Positions 1-10,148 of a stretch of DNA of 41,734 nucleotides are shown here, in pieces. Position 1 is the stretch's first letter; every line of letters starts with the position of its first letter. The position numbers were made by a program, and so were the translations under genes. The stretch spans positions 1-41,734 of the forward strand of contig JAUCBJ010003696.1 in the NCBI GenBank assembly GCA_032718475.1. Direction: 5' to 3'. Under the pieces are notes generated by a model. That model made no database searches, was not told the DNA's origin, and saw only the letters and a list, made by a program, of their open reading frames with translations. Source of the DNA: Nemertoderma westbladi (Eukaryota; Xenacoelomorpha; Nemertodermatida; Nemertodermatidae).

Positions 1-876
1 ATACTAAACGCAACGATACCGCTTATGATTAAAGTATAAGGCGTATTCTTTAGGAAATACTTTGTTACCAATCACAATCATGCACACTATTCTGCCGACC
101 GTCAGTAGATTTGATCACACATAAAGAGAGCAGCAATTGACTCATGTAGGGTCTGCTAAATAACATTAGATTCAATACACACCACATTAATATAAATCGC
201 AATTGTTATGTATAGCCTGTCTCTCTAACCTGTAGTGTATCAAGAAAATTGGGAATTTTGGGTGATTTATCCGTATTCTCCAAAGAGCAATAATTCATCA
301 ACAAATAGATACAATTAATAACTGACGGTAAATAACAGTACAAACAATATGATTAGTGCAGTTAAATTAAATGATTGAGACTAGTTAAGTTCGTTAGTTA
401 AGTGAGGTAACAGTTATACTTTCGGTAATTTAAGCAGTTTTACTAGAGTTCTTCCCAAAAGCCGGTGTTATGGCGAAAAATGGGAACATAACAACAGAAT
501 CATATGAAGAATCATATGACTAGAATAACTATACGAGGATACCAACTACCCTTATTCCACGAAGCTCCCGTTCAACACAGAGGATGAGCATAGAGATAGG
601 AAATTCAGTTCAGTAGCGCTGGGATAGGTCGAAATCAACGCCCACTCAAATTCTATTGGCCGACACGGACAGCAGGGCAGAGGCAACCTCCCTAAGCTGG
701 TTGGCCGATTAAACTGAGCCCAGATATCTCCGTACAGCACATCAGCCAATAAGCTGGTAGCTTGCACTATTTTAGTTATAAATCCCTTTGAGAGTATTCT
801 AGCGACCGGGGGGGAACTGGCCAGCAAAGGCAAACGTATCAGTTATCCCACAAAAGCTTTTACAGAAAGTAACAAT
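1..876. other. Intergenic, no gene seen
   Basis: AT-rich non-coding DNA. The only open frame of any length (minus strand, 552-833) has no recognisable domain and no supporting signal. I see no RNA gene or repeat here. Confidence 0.6.
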
Positions 877-1374
877 GTGGGGCGAGCCACGAAGTTGGCG
901 GAGCCTTAGCGAATTGACACTGTTAGGGGGTGGGTCAATTTATGCAAATAGTTGTCGTCGTCGTCGTCGTCGTCGTTGTCGTCGTCGTCGTTGTCGTCGT
1001 CGTTACGATTTTGACATGCTAATAACTTTGTCGGATTTAAAGCTGCCAAGTTGAAAATTTGTAGGTATCAATATGAGCAAAAGTTGAGATTTTTGAGAGA
1101 CTTTCAGACACCATCAGTGCAATGGTCTCCCGCTAGAGGGCCACATGTCTAAACATTAAATGCCCTCCCATTTCTTTGCTTTTAATCCGTTTAAGCTGAA
1201 ACTTGGCAGATATGTATTAGACCATTAGCTGTGACTTTCAAGGGAGGCGAATCCATCTGCAGTTCTCCAGTCTGCCGCTAGAGGGCCAACGTGACTATTT
1301 GCATAAATTGACCTACCCCCTAACAGTGTCAATTCGCTAAGGCTCTGCCAACTTCGTGCTGCGCGAAGTCCCCA
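877..1374. mobile_element. Non-autonomous inverted-repeat element (MITE)
   Basis: Terminal inverted repeats of about 75-80 bp: 877-952 matches the reverse complement of 1294-1374 almost throughout, including the exact block TTAGCGAATTGACACTGTTA. The two outermost ~15 bp differ: the left end reads GTGGGGCGAGCCACG and the right end is diverged. The interior is non-coding. It holds a GTC microsatellite and two copies of CCGCTAGAGGGCCA. No clean target-site duplication was found, so the superfamily is unresolved. A 15-bp copy of the left tip, inverted, recurs at 41456-41470. Confidence 0.8.
951..1003 (+). repeat. (GTC)n microsatellite
   Basis: About 17 GTC/GTT triplets inside the MITE, directly next to its left inverted repeat. 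Confidence 0.9.
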
Positions 1375-1435
1375 CTTCGTGTATTATAAGTATGACTTAA
1401 CTATTGCATATTTATTCAAATTTTATACAGTAGAG

Positions 1436-1744
1436 TAATGCATTTTCTACATTCTTCGATCACTTAAGAGGGGGGGGGGGGGGGGGGGGGGGGGAATAGA
1501 GGTAGGTTTGTAATTCGTGTAAATACAGTATGTAATAATTGTCAATAATTCTCTTATCTTAGGATTGATTTTTTTATGTGTTATATAATGCATTTTCTAC
1601 ATTCTTCTATCACTTAAGGGAGGGGGGGGGGGGGGGGTAGAGGTAGGTTTGTAATTCGTGTAAATACAGTATGTAATTGTCAATAATTATCTTATCTTAG
1701 GATTGATTTTTTATTTAATGTGTTTAATGCATTTACTACATTCT
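1436..1744. repeat. 150-bp tandem duplication with poly-G tracts
   Basis: A unit of about 150 bp starting TAATGCATTTTCTACATTCT occurs at 1436-1585 and again at 1586-1724, with the start of a third copy at 1725-1744. Each full copy contains a G homopolymer at the same place: 25 G at 1470-1494 and 16 G at 1622-1637. The rest of the two copies is nearly identical. Confidence 0.9.
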
Positions 1745-1934
1745 AGCAGTGTAATTCTTTGTTATTCTGAACTCTACTTGAGAAATACATCAATACTTTC
1801 GAATTTAATTATATTAACCAAACATATTGGAATTAATGCGATTACTAAAATTATGTTAAAATTGCTCGCTAAAATGTGACCTGATAAAAGTAAAATAAAT
1901 AAGTAAATAGATTGCATCGAGTTATAAAATAATG

Positions 1935-2265
1935 AAATAACAGTTGTCCATCGTAATGCAGAACATCGTCCCGTGATAAGCGACCTCCACGTCTGAATTT
2001 AACAACTTTTATTTTTGAGCTATTGACTGTTAGGTCGTGGTCTCTGCAGTAGTCAAGTAATGCATCGAGTCCAATCTGAACTTGCGCAATGGAATTTCTA
2101 CAAATAACTAGATCGTCGGCATACATGAATATAAGGCATCCAGTTGCTATAATAACTGCAGGGAGGTCGGAAACAAACAAGATGAATATGAGAGGGTATA
2201 GCTCAGTAGCATGTCAGCTTGAATAACTCCAATGGTCTGTGTGAGTGTGATCGGTTCCAGAACAT
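1935..2265 (-). pseudogene. Non-LTR retrotransposon reverse transcriptase fragment
   Basis: On the minus strand 2180 to about 1935 encodes FVSDLPAVI, then the catalytic motif YADDLVIC, then LDALLDYCRDHDL and a SKIKVV stretch, the usual order of RT motif C and thumb in LINE elements. The preceding motif B (GVIQADML, about 2220-2200) is in another frame, so at least one frameshift separates B from C. No N-terminal RT, endonuclease or 3' tail is visible. This is a dead, short fragment of a different LINE from the one at 13.2 kb. Confidence 0.8.
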
Positions 2266-2380
2266 AAATCCCAATTAATATACAAACAAAGTTTATTGCT
2301 AGTATGGCCCAATCACGGTGATACATTTTCGACTGATGCCAAATGCCAAGACGGCAATACATTAATACTTAATAAATCCT

Positions 2381-3297
2381 GAACATTATTGTGTGCTGAT
2401 GGCCTAATTGTTGTATCATACAGTATGTAGCATGTTAAGTGAGCTCAAAACAAAATTATTTCCTGGCGTGCATATATTCTTAACTGGCGCCGAATGTATT
2501 TTAATTTGTATGCTACATTTTTTCTGGCGCACATCAATTTATAGAGTTCAGAGTGTTGGCGCGGCGCGATTTCCAATATTACTAGGCGCGGCGCGATTTT
2601 CATAATATCTGGCGCGTTATCCGGCGCGCTTTTTGTAAGGATTCCACTAGGGCCCGCACCCTGAAAAAATTACAATTTTTTTTTATATTTTGGTTGAAAT
2701 CATTAAATCAATGGCGCTGAAAACGTCACATTGTCCTGTAATCAGGCTGTCAGGTACTGCATAGTGCAGTAGTGTCACGTGGAATTGCCCTATAAATGAT
2801 AGCAAGACAGCAAGACACACAGAAAAACCGGGTTTGGTAACACACCATCTGACCATGCCATGACCAGACCATGCCTGCCTGCCTGCCTACATCATACATA
2901 TACATCCACCAGTCCACCACACCATTACAGCATTAGACTCTATCTGTCTACTGTCTATGCCTGTATGCCTTAGGCCCTACACCTTATACCAGTATACCTG
3001 TGTAGACCTAAACAGGATGCAGGACAGCAAACCCCACCACAAAGCCGTTTCTACTCGGGCAGTCGGGGGTGGGGTGGGGGGGGGGGGGGGTGTTCTAACT
3101 CTTACATTCCTGCCAGCCTGCAGCAGTGCAGTCTAATATCAAATTAACTAAATCAGAATATACGTCTGTACGATATGGACAGGACAGCCGGATATGAATA
3201 GGCCTAAGTATGAAGTATCGGTACCGGTAAATTACAGTTTCGGTTTCGGCTGACCGGTACAGTACAGCAGACTAGCAGAGTAGGCCTACCGGCTGAC
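2381..3297. other. Intergenic, low-complexity patches, no gene
   Basis: Contains GGCGCGGCGCGATTT repeated twice (2555-2600), CTGCC repeats (about 2875-2890), a 15-G tract (3076-3090) and GGTACCGGTA-type palindromes (3220-3300). No coding region is supported. Confidence 0.6.
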
Positions 3298-3305
3298 CGG
3301 TAAAC

Positions 3306-3414
3306 GGACAGGTTGTATCCAGACAAGTTGTATCCAGACAAGTTGTATCCAATTTCCTATTCTTAGCTTACAAAAGGACATTTTGTATCCCGATTTTCGG
3401 ACATGTTGTATCCA
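3306..3414. repeat. TTGTATCC motif cluster, possible MULE left terminus
   Basis: Five copies of a short motif, GACA(A/G)(G)TTGTATCC or GACATTTTGTATCC. Its position 370 bp before a MULE transposase reading frame suggests the terminal repeat of that element. No matching inverted copy is visible downstream, so the right end is probably lost. Confidence 0.45.
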
Positions 3415-3781
3415 ACTTATTTACGTTGTAAATTAACTGTAATTCTATCCTATTGAATAATATAATTAACTAGGCGATCCATAATCATAATACTGTACAT
3501 TATACGATTAATTAGTTCAGAGCATTTCTTTCTTTCTCCAATCAGGATTTCTCACTTTAATAGCATTGTGTAATGGAGGTCAAACAAATGACACTGCATC
3601 ATGAATATGTAGAGGAGGTCAAACAAATGACACTGCATCATGAATATCAACTGTAAATCCATGTAGTAACAGTTTAATATTTTAGCGATCTCGATTATAT
3701 GTTCAATTTGTAAATTACATTTTAATTAATTGAATTTTTAGTTATTGTACCAATACATTCTTCCTTGTATCAAAAAACTCC

Positions 3782-5005
3782 ATGGCCGTGTATCAAAAAA
3801 CTATACACGGTAATTCTAAACTTTGCCATGATGGCAAAATGTATTCCAAACGGAAAACCAACAAGGATGGGTCTGAAATGTGGGTTTGTACCAAACGACC
3901 CCACTGTATTGGTTCCGTAAAGACATTGACTCCACACTCAACCGAAGTCATTACTAGTAATCCCCATAACTGTATCGATTCTCCGATTGTGGAATTGTCA
4001 GAATTCCGACAGAGAATAGCGGACCAGGCCTCATCATCCCATACCAAACCCACCCAAATCTATTGTTCCTCACTTCGGGATCTTGATTCAAAGTTGCACA
4101 CCAGTTTGCCGCAACGTGCATCACTGCTGCGGCAGATACGTCGTGTAAGATCACGCCACCTTCCCCCGGATCCGAAATCACTAAAGGAACTCTCATTCCA
4201 TGGTGACTCCATCATAGATTTTATAACTTCAGATAATGGAGGAAAGTTCCTCCAATATGACAATGGTGTCAATGCTGATGAGAGAATTGTGGTATTCTGG
4301 ACCGATGAATCTATGAAATTTCTACGTAGTTCGTCAGAATGGGGAGTTGATGGCACATTTGCAATCGCTCCCAAACCGTTTTACCAGTTATATATAGTCT
4401 GTGCCAAGGTGTACACTCGTATGCTGCCACTGCTTTATGCATTTCTCGAACGCAAAACAGAAACTACTTACTCGGAGTTATTCAATGTGATCGCCATGCA
4501 AGGGGCTTCACCTTCGGTTGTCCACGTGGACTTTGAGAAGGCGGCACACAACGCAATCATTGCGGCTTTCGGCGACAGTGTGACGTTTGTTTTCTGTTAC
4601 TTCCATCTCCGGCAAGCGATTAACAAGCGCATTCAAGAGCTTGGATTGAAATCTCACTATCAGTCTAATTTGGAGTTTAGGTTATGGGCCTCCAAGATTT
4701 CTTCACTTGCTTTGCTGCCAACAGATAAAGTGAAAGATGGGTTCCGCATAATACAAGACATTGCCCCCAGGGAAGGCGCCGAACTGTTAACCTACTTCGA
4801 CCGAACCTATCTGAGTGGACCTCGACGTATTCGTAGCGACAGCAATGGCCTTGTCTCGAAGATACGTTCTGCGGGACCCTTATTTGCAGTTGAGAAGTGG
4901 AATGTTCATGCAGCCACATTAAATGACTTTGGCAGAACTAACAATGCTTCAGAGGCTGTTAATCGTGATATTTCTACCATTATGCCATTTATACCATTAT
5001 GCTGA
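3782..5005 (+). pseudogene. FLYWCH-MULE transposase, C-terminally truncated
   Basis: 407 codons without a stop. Residues 1-65 form a FLYWCH/WRKY-GCM1-type zinc finger (KLCHDGKMYSKRK, MWVCTKRPHC, HNC). About residues 170-395 are a MULE-type DDE transposase core: first Asp in WGVDGTF, second in VVHVDFEKA, the C-x2-H signature CYFHLRQAI, and the last acidic residue in NNASEAVNRD. Right after that motif the frame runs into IMPFIPLC and a stop, so the C-terminal region usual in FLYWCH-MULE proteins (including SWIM) is missing. Sequence after 4985 turns into a GTCA repeat, consistent with deletion of the element's 3' half. The ATG lies in a short duplication (TATCAAAAAACT twice, 3769-3805). Probably inactive, although the frame is still open. 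Confidence 0.85.
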
Positions 5006-6654
5006 GTCAGTCAGTCAGTCAGTGAGTTGTTCAGTTGTTTGTGCTATAGTAGCCTGTCAGCCTGTACCGGCTCGGCTCTCACTCTCAGTATTGCGCTTGC
5101 GCTGTATACAGGCAACAGCTGAACAGGTTAACAGGCTGACAGGTATAGGCCCTCCCATTTTTATATAAAATATAAAGGATTTTATGGACAGATGGATGCT
5201 CATTTAAACATTTTATTCATGTAGGCCTACTACAGTACTATATCGAATAAGCTAGTGAATTTTATTAACAGGTACACAGTAGGCCTATTAATTATAGGCC
5301 TACATTTAAATCTAATTAAAGAGTTGTTTCCATGTAATTGATTACTTTGCATCGTTCCGTCAGGCCGCAACGCTGGCAGCTGGCAGCGTTACCAGTGATA
5401 TCTTGACACGGGGAATTAAAAAATGTAATCATCAATTATTATTTTTTTATTCTAACCAAAACAATATAGGCCTACGAAATTTAGGGATATGGACTGATGG
5501 AAATACACCTTACATCAATCACTGAATAAGGTTGACTTATATTGCCAGTGCAAACAAGTTCACTGGGTTTAGTAGAGAACTGCAGAACTGTGCGCGTACG
5601 GCACCGGTAATATTCTAACCTATAGCAAAGCAACCACACCACGACCAGTCGGCTTTGTTTTATTTTTTTTGCTTTACTGGTTGGGATTGGGTAGTTGTAC
5701 ATGTACAATATGTATGTACCTCGCGCTCGTACTGCGTACGCGTTCCTGCAGCTGTAATACTAAGGTCTAAACAGCTAAATGGAGTCAAAAACAGTAAATA
5801 ATAAAATATTCAATAAAAATATGTAATACATGTTAGCGGTAGCCTATATGCCTGTTGCTGTTATGAACTGAACACTATACTGCACATAAAGCACAGTCTG
5901 ACAAATGATAGCAGATAGCACCATAAAAGATAAATATGTCATAATGTTGGCAGCAATTTGAGGTCGGCTACTTTATAGAGTTACTACTGGCCAGACTTTG
6001 AACTTACTAGTATGGATTAATTTACTTTACTTTATTAACCAATGAATGACGCCAACGTCATGAATTTTCATGGAATTATTACATTAGTAGAATATGACTC
6101 ATTAGCCATATGTTTGCAAACTCTACGTCATTTATTTCCATCATCATTCATTCTAGCATTCTCTAGATTATTCGCGTGTTCCCATGGAGTTCGCACATAC
6201 TTAATCGATCACGGTTTTCTTATCTTAAGAATTCATAAATTCTTGCTATTAATTTATCGTTTCACAAACTCTATAGAACAAATTACTGTATATTGCAGTA
6301 CTCTTCTATGAATTTATCATGTGTACAGGGCTGCTTCAACGCCTCCGCATTTTAGGCTGCAGCCTAGGGGCCTCGGCTTGATAGGGGGCCCCAAATTTGA
6401 AAATAACCAACGAGTGTAGATGTGTACTCCAAAAGTAATCCTTAAAAAAAGGCCCAACTCGGCTCCTAACTTCTACAGTATTTTATATCATAAAAGTATA
6501 AAAAGGTTTGTAAAAAAATATCCGCTCGCTTCGCTCCGTGTTTACAATGTGAGACAAAGCCACGAAGTCTAGGAGCCTTTGTGTAACTGTATAATCAGTG
6601 AACCGTCGGTGGTCGACATTTAAAATGTTTCAACGCAAATAAGTCGGTAAATCA
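5006..6654. other. Intergenic transposon-scar DNA, no gene
   Basis: Contains GTCA repeats (5004-5022), several TAGGCCTA octamers (5220-5475), and a GCAACGCTGGCAGC patch near 5368 related to GCAGCGTT sequences at 6810-6930. At about 6326-6390 a CAGGG-initial GC-rich stretch resembles a hAT-type terminus. Positions 6555-6580 contain GCCACGAAGT..GGAGCCTT, similar to the inverted repeat of the 877-1374 MITE. The frames at 5481-5708 and 6042-6311 are not credible genes. Confidence 0.5.
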
Positions 6655-6731
6655 TGGATGAACATGAAATAGAACCATACTTGATACATCGGAATGATGT
6701 ATGAAGTTTGGTTCTATTTCATGTTCATCCA
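6655..6731. repeat. Near-perfect 36-bp inverted repeat (hairpin)
   Basis: Arm 6655-6690 and arm 6696-6731 are reverse complements with two mismatches, separated by a 5-nt loop GGAAT. A transcript from either strand would form a 77-nt hairpin about the size of a miRNA precursor. It could also be a foldback transposon remnant or palindromic duplication. No other copy is seen in the window. Confidence 0.85.
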
Positions 6732-6939
6732 GTAATAATTATTCAGTATTGTAAACAATATTGATTCAGTAATAATAGTAATATATTTTGTTACATTATG
6801 TCAACTTAACAGCGTTCTGGTGAATTACTCGTAACGCTGCAATGTTTAACTTGTTATAAAAATATGTTTAAATATGTTTAACTACTTTGCAGCGTTGGGG
6901 CCTATAGGACGAAACGCTGCAAAGTAATCAATGACGGCA

Positions 6940-7870
6940 CTACTACAGTATGTGTACCCCTGCTCGGGATTTTTTTTGTAGTAGCTAGTTTTTGCTACAT
7001 TTTTTTCTTAAATGTTCTATGTCATATTAGCTATAGTTTTGTAAAAAAAATGTTCTAGAACAAATATTTTTTGTTCTAGAACATTTTTTTAAAAATTTAT
7101 AATTCCTAATAATACACCTTAAAATGTTAATATGTTACCTTTAAATACTTCATAATATTATTCTAGAATGTTTTTAATGTTTACAGTGTAGTAGGTTCGC
7201 TTTAACTGTTTTCATTAAATAAAATGCCACGTCACGAAAACAAAAAGTGCTCTAAAGATCCAAATATTATTGACATTTCCAAAGAATAGTATAAAAGAAA
7301 AGTATAATTTTGAAAAAAATTTTTTTTTTTTAATAATAGCTAACTTGGAAAATCACCAGCTAGCTAGCCTGATAATTTGTAATTGTTTTAAAAAAATTTA
7401 AATGTTTATAAATGATAAACAAACTATTTATTACACGTAGTTACTAATTTTTAATAAATTTTTTTTAATTTCTTTAAAAATACTAGCTAATTTGGAAAAT
7501 CACTAGCTAGCCTGATAATTTGTATATTTAATGTTTATAGATAAATAAACTATTTATTACACATAATAACTAATTTTTAATAAATTTTTATTTTTAAATG
7601 TTCTAGAACAAAACATATTTGTTCTACAGTAGAACATAATTTTTTAAACCTTTTTTAACTTTTGCCCGCGCTATTAACCTTTTCTCCATCAGCTGCTTTC
7701 GGTAAATAAAATGCCTTGAGAATAGTGAAAAAAAAGTTCCACCTTTTTTCTAATGTAATAAATAATTATAGTTTTATTGTAATGAAAAATACTTTAGTTA
7801 TAAAATAAAAATATAAGTATTGAGCAAACATGAATTTTTTTTATTATATGAAAACAGCATAGCTATATAA
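6940..7870. repeat. AT-rich dispersed/tandem repeat with TGTTCTAGAACA palindromes
   Basis: Very AT-rich. TGTTCTAGAACA-type palindromes occur near 7050, 7075 and 7600. A unit with CTAGC..TTGGAAAATCAC..AGCTAGCCTGATAATTTGTA is tandemly duplicated (about 7330-7465 and 7476-7595). The same vocabulary recurs at 22480-22720, so this is a dispersed family. A second module, CGGTAAATAAAATG followed by a short A-rich stretch, appears at 7699 and, diverged, near 7215 and 20095. No coding capacity. Confidence 0.65.
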
Positions 7871-7876
7871 AAGTTG

Positions 7877-9219
7877 ATTTTATACGACGTTTAAAAGAGT
7901 TATCCCCATTGGAAACAGGAGACATCCTGTTTTCCACGGACATACCCTGTAGTGTCGCTTTATACCAGTATCCCCGTAGGAGAAGCTATCGATGACGTCA
8001 CAGACTTCGCTAATAAACATAAACATAGTATCAACTTGTTTGGACTCAGCATACCTGAATTTTATGGATTATTACAACTCGTTATAGATTTTAGCTATTT
8101 CGAGTTCGACCATAAATTTTATAAACAAAAAGATGGGATGGGTATGGGGAATAGGGCGGCGGCACCTTTTGCCATCATTTACATTCATATAAAAGAATCT
8201 CAGTACCTTAACACGTACCGACTAACACCAGAGTGTTGGTATCGGTTCTTGGACGATGGTTGGTCAGTGTGGAAACATGGGGAGGAAGAGTTGGGACAAT
8301 TTCTAGATTTTATAAACGCACAACACATAAACATACAGTACACGATGGAACAATCTTACACCGGACTATAATTTTTAGACGTATACACCAAAGTCAATGA
8401 CCAAGGAACCATAGACATAGAACCGTAGAGAAAACCCACAAACGCTGGTATCATACTGAACTACAATAGCCACCACCCGAAGTCAGTGATACTCAATACG
8501 GCTAGGAACCTAATACATAAAACGATCTTACACAGCTCTACAACGGTCGCCAAGCAACACGCCATACAAACCAACAGACAGTTACTCCACCAAAACAACT
8601 ACCCTCCAGCAGTGGTCAATAGACTCATCACCCAATCTGACTCACCCGCATACCACATCCCTTCACAACGTACTCCACCCACAGCAGACAATCAACCGAA
8701 ACACCCAATCATACTCCCCCACATCAACGAGGACGTTCGCAGGAAGGTAAAGGAGATATTAGAAGGTCTCCGTTTTCTAGAACCACCAGGGTTGTGTTCA
8801 CACCGGGACGGAAATTAAAAGATATATTAATACAAACACGGCTCAACAAACCCAAATGCCCCAAACTACCTAACACAATATGTTACACATGTTCCCCCGG
8901 TACACGCAACTGCACAAAAAAGAACGTAATTTACCAAACTACGTGCAATTTATGCAAAGAGAGATACATAGGCGAAACATATAAACCCATTAGGATACGC
9001 ACAATGGCACACAGGAACGCGGTACGAAACAATAACAAATCACGAAGGAGCTCCGTGGCGGCACACTACCTAGCCAGACATGGTCCATGGTCAGATGGCG
9101 CTCAACCACCAGGTCCTCCGCCGGTGCAGGAATTGGCCCGACAGGAAGATCAGCGAGAATGTATTGATACACCACCTGAACCCAGAAATAAACATACAAC
9201 ACCCCTCAGAATACGATAG
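7877..9219 (+). pseudogene. Penelope-like retroelement: RT plus GIY-YIG endonuclease, decayed
   Basis: RT region about 7877-8480: DFIRRLKEL, then VVSLYTSIP (motif A region), GMGMGNRAAAP (motif B), YRFLDDGWSVW (catalytic motif C), then FLDVYTK and RKPT, the typical Penelope order. 8486-8818 continues the RT C-terminus and connector in the same frame. 8794-9219 encodes a Cys-rich knuckle (CYTC..C, CNLC) and a GIY-YIG nuclease (VIYQTTC..YIGETYKPIRIR). This is therefore an endonuclease-bearing Penelope element. Damage: missing RT N-terminus, a frame change near 7945, in-frame stops near 8369 and 8426, and a frame change between 8794 and 8818. Confidence 0.9.
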
Positions 9220-9353
9220 CGGATGGTAACCGCGTACAACTACGCGTAGGCACATAGCACACCAGTTAAGTACTTACACAAAACATACAGTAGACACAGC
9301 ACGCACGGTATATACACCCACGCACCCCAAAGCACACAGCCAGGGAGTACTAC

Positions 9354-9374
9354 GGGGGGGGGGGGGGGGGGGGG
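9354..9374 (+). repeat. 21-G homopolymer
   Basis: An uninterrupted G tract in the 3' region of the Penelope-like element. Confidence 0.95.
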
Positions 9375-9647
9375 CATTAGTTGAGTTATTTTGCACACAT
9401 TTTTATACAGTAGCTTTAGTTCATTAATTCGTATATTATGTTCAGTTCTATCAATTTGGTGTAATTTAGTAGTATTTTAGACAGCCGTACCACCAACCAA
9501 TAGGAAGCAAAAACAAGGGGAGGGGGGGTTGCATGCAACCCACCACTTACCGGTAAGGAATCACAGACTGTCCTGTAGTAGTTTAGCCCTGTAGTAGTTT
9601 AGTCCTGTATGTACTTCTGTACTTTACACCTGCATGCAGTCTAACTG

Positions 9648-9689
9648 AATTGAGTTGATAAAGGGCTGTTGCCCGAAATATACTCGGTT
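9648..9689 (+). ncRNA. Hammerhead-ribozyme-like fold in the Penelope 3' region
   Basis: A type I hammerhead layout can be drawn. Stem I is AATTGAG (9648-9654) with CTCGGTT (9683-9689), 7 bp including two G-U pairs. The core box TTGATAA stands in place of CTGATGA. Stem II is GGGC-TGTT-GCCC. Then comes GAAA, a minimal stem III, and an ATA cleavage triplet (80-82). Hammerheads with very short stem III are known in Penelope-like elements. Deviations: C3 and G8 are replaced by U and A (a compensating pair), and an extra A precedes stem II. It may be a dead remnant. Confidence 0.5.
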
Positions 9690-9867
9690 ATTTCATTTTA
9701 AATCATATTTTTGGTCACTTAGAAAAAGGTCCTTCTAAACGCACTAACTCATTGTCTATTATTAATCGATTCGAGTGAAGCTTTAGGGCGAACAAACCGT
9801 ACAGAATCTGATCATGGAAGATTTACCTCTAGTCTTAAAACTTCTGAGAGTTGTGATAACATTACCT
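9690..9867. other. Region between the Penelope 3' end and the ODAD3-like 3' UTR
   Basis: AT-rich, no gene. The Penelope right end probably lies within it, since no further retroelement signal is seen past about 9720. Confidence 0.5.
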
Positions 9868-9873
9868 TTTATT
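9868..9873 (-). promoter_or_regulatory. Candidate polyadenylation signal (AATAAA) for the ODAD3-like gene
   Basis: Reads AATAAA on the minus strand, about 150 nt downstream of the stop codon at 10024-10026. Confidence 0.4.
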
Positions 9874-10023
9874 TGACAAACGTATTTCATTGGTCAACAT
9901 ACTGTAGCATGATGATATTAAAACAATTTGTTGATCAATAAAGATATAAATAATACATGATATATTTGCCATTCCTCATAACATTTGGAATAGCAACGAT
10001 TGTAGTTGATGGATCACAAAAAA

Positions 10024-10148
10024 TTATTTGCCTTTCTTCTTTCGTTTGGTCATTTTTCTATTTGTTTTCGAGTCTACAAGCATCTGTCCCTGTCGTTTAA
10101 TGTCATCTCTGCTCAATACGTCATCGTCATCTCCAGAATCATCTTCAT
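10024..10148 (-). CDS. ODAD3: ODAD3-like terminal exon
   Basis: Acceptor TTTATAG at 10155-10149. The first two bases complete an Asp codon begun in the previous exon. It encodes an acidic run (EDDSGDDDDV), then SRDDIKRQGQMLVDSK and a lysine-rich end, stop TAA at 10026-10024. Confidence 0.8.

Noticed and set aside
2408-2605. 65-codon plus-strand frame with GGCGCGGCGCG repeats
   Set aside because: Low complexity, no domain, no splice or promoter support.
3782-4374. Minus-strand frames overlapping the MULE gene
   Set aside because: Shadow frames; the plus strand has the conserved zinc finger and DDE motifs.
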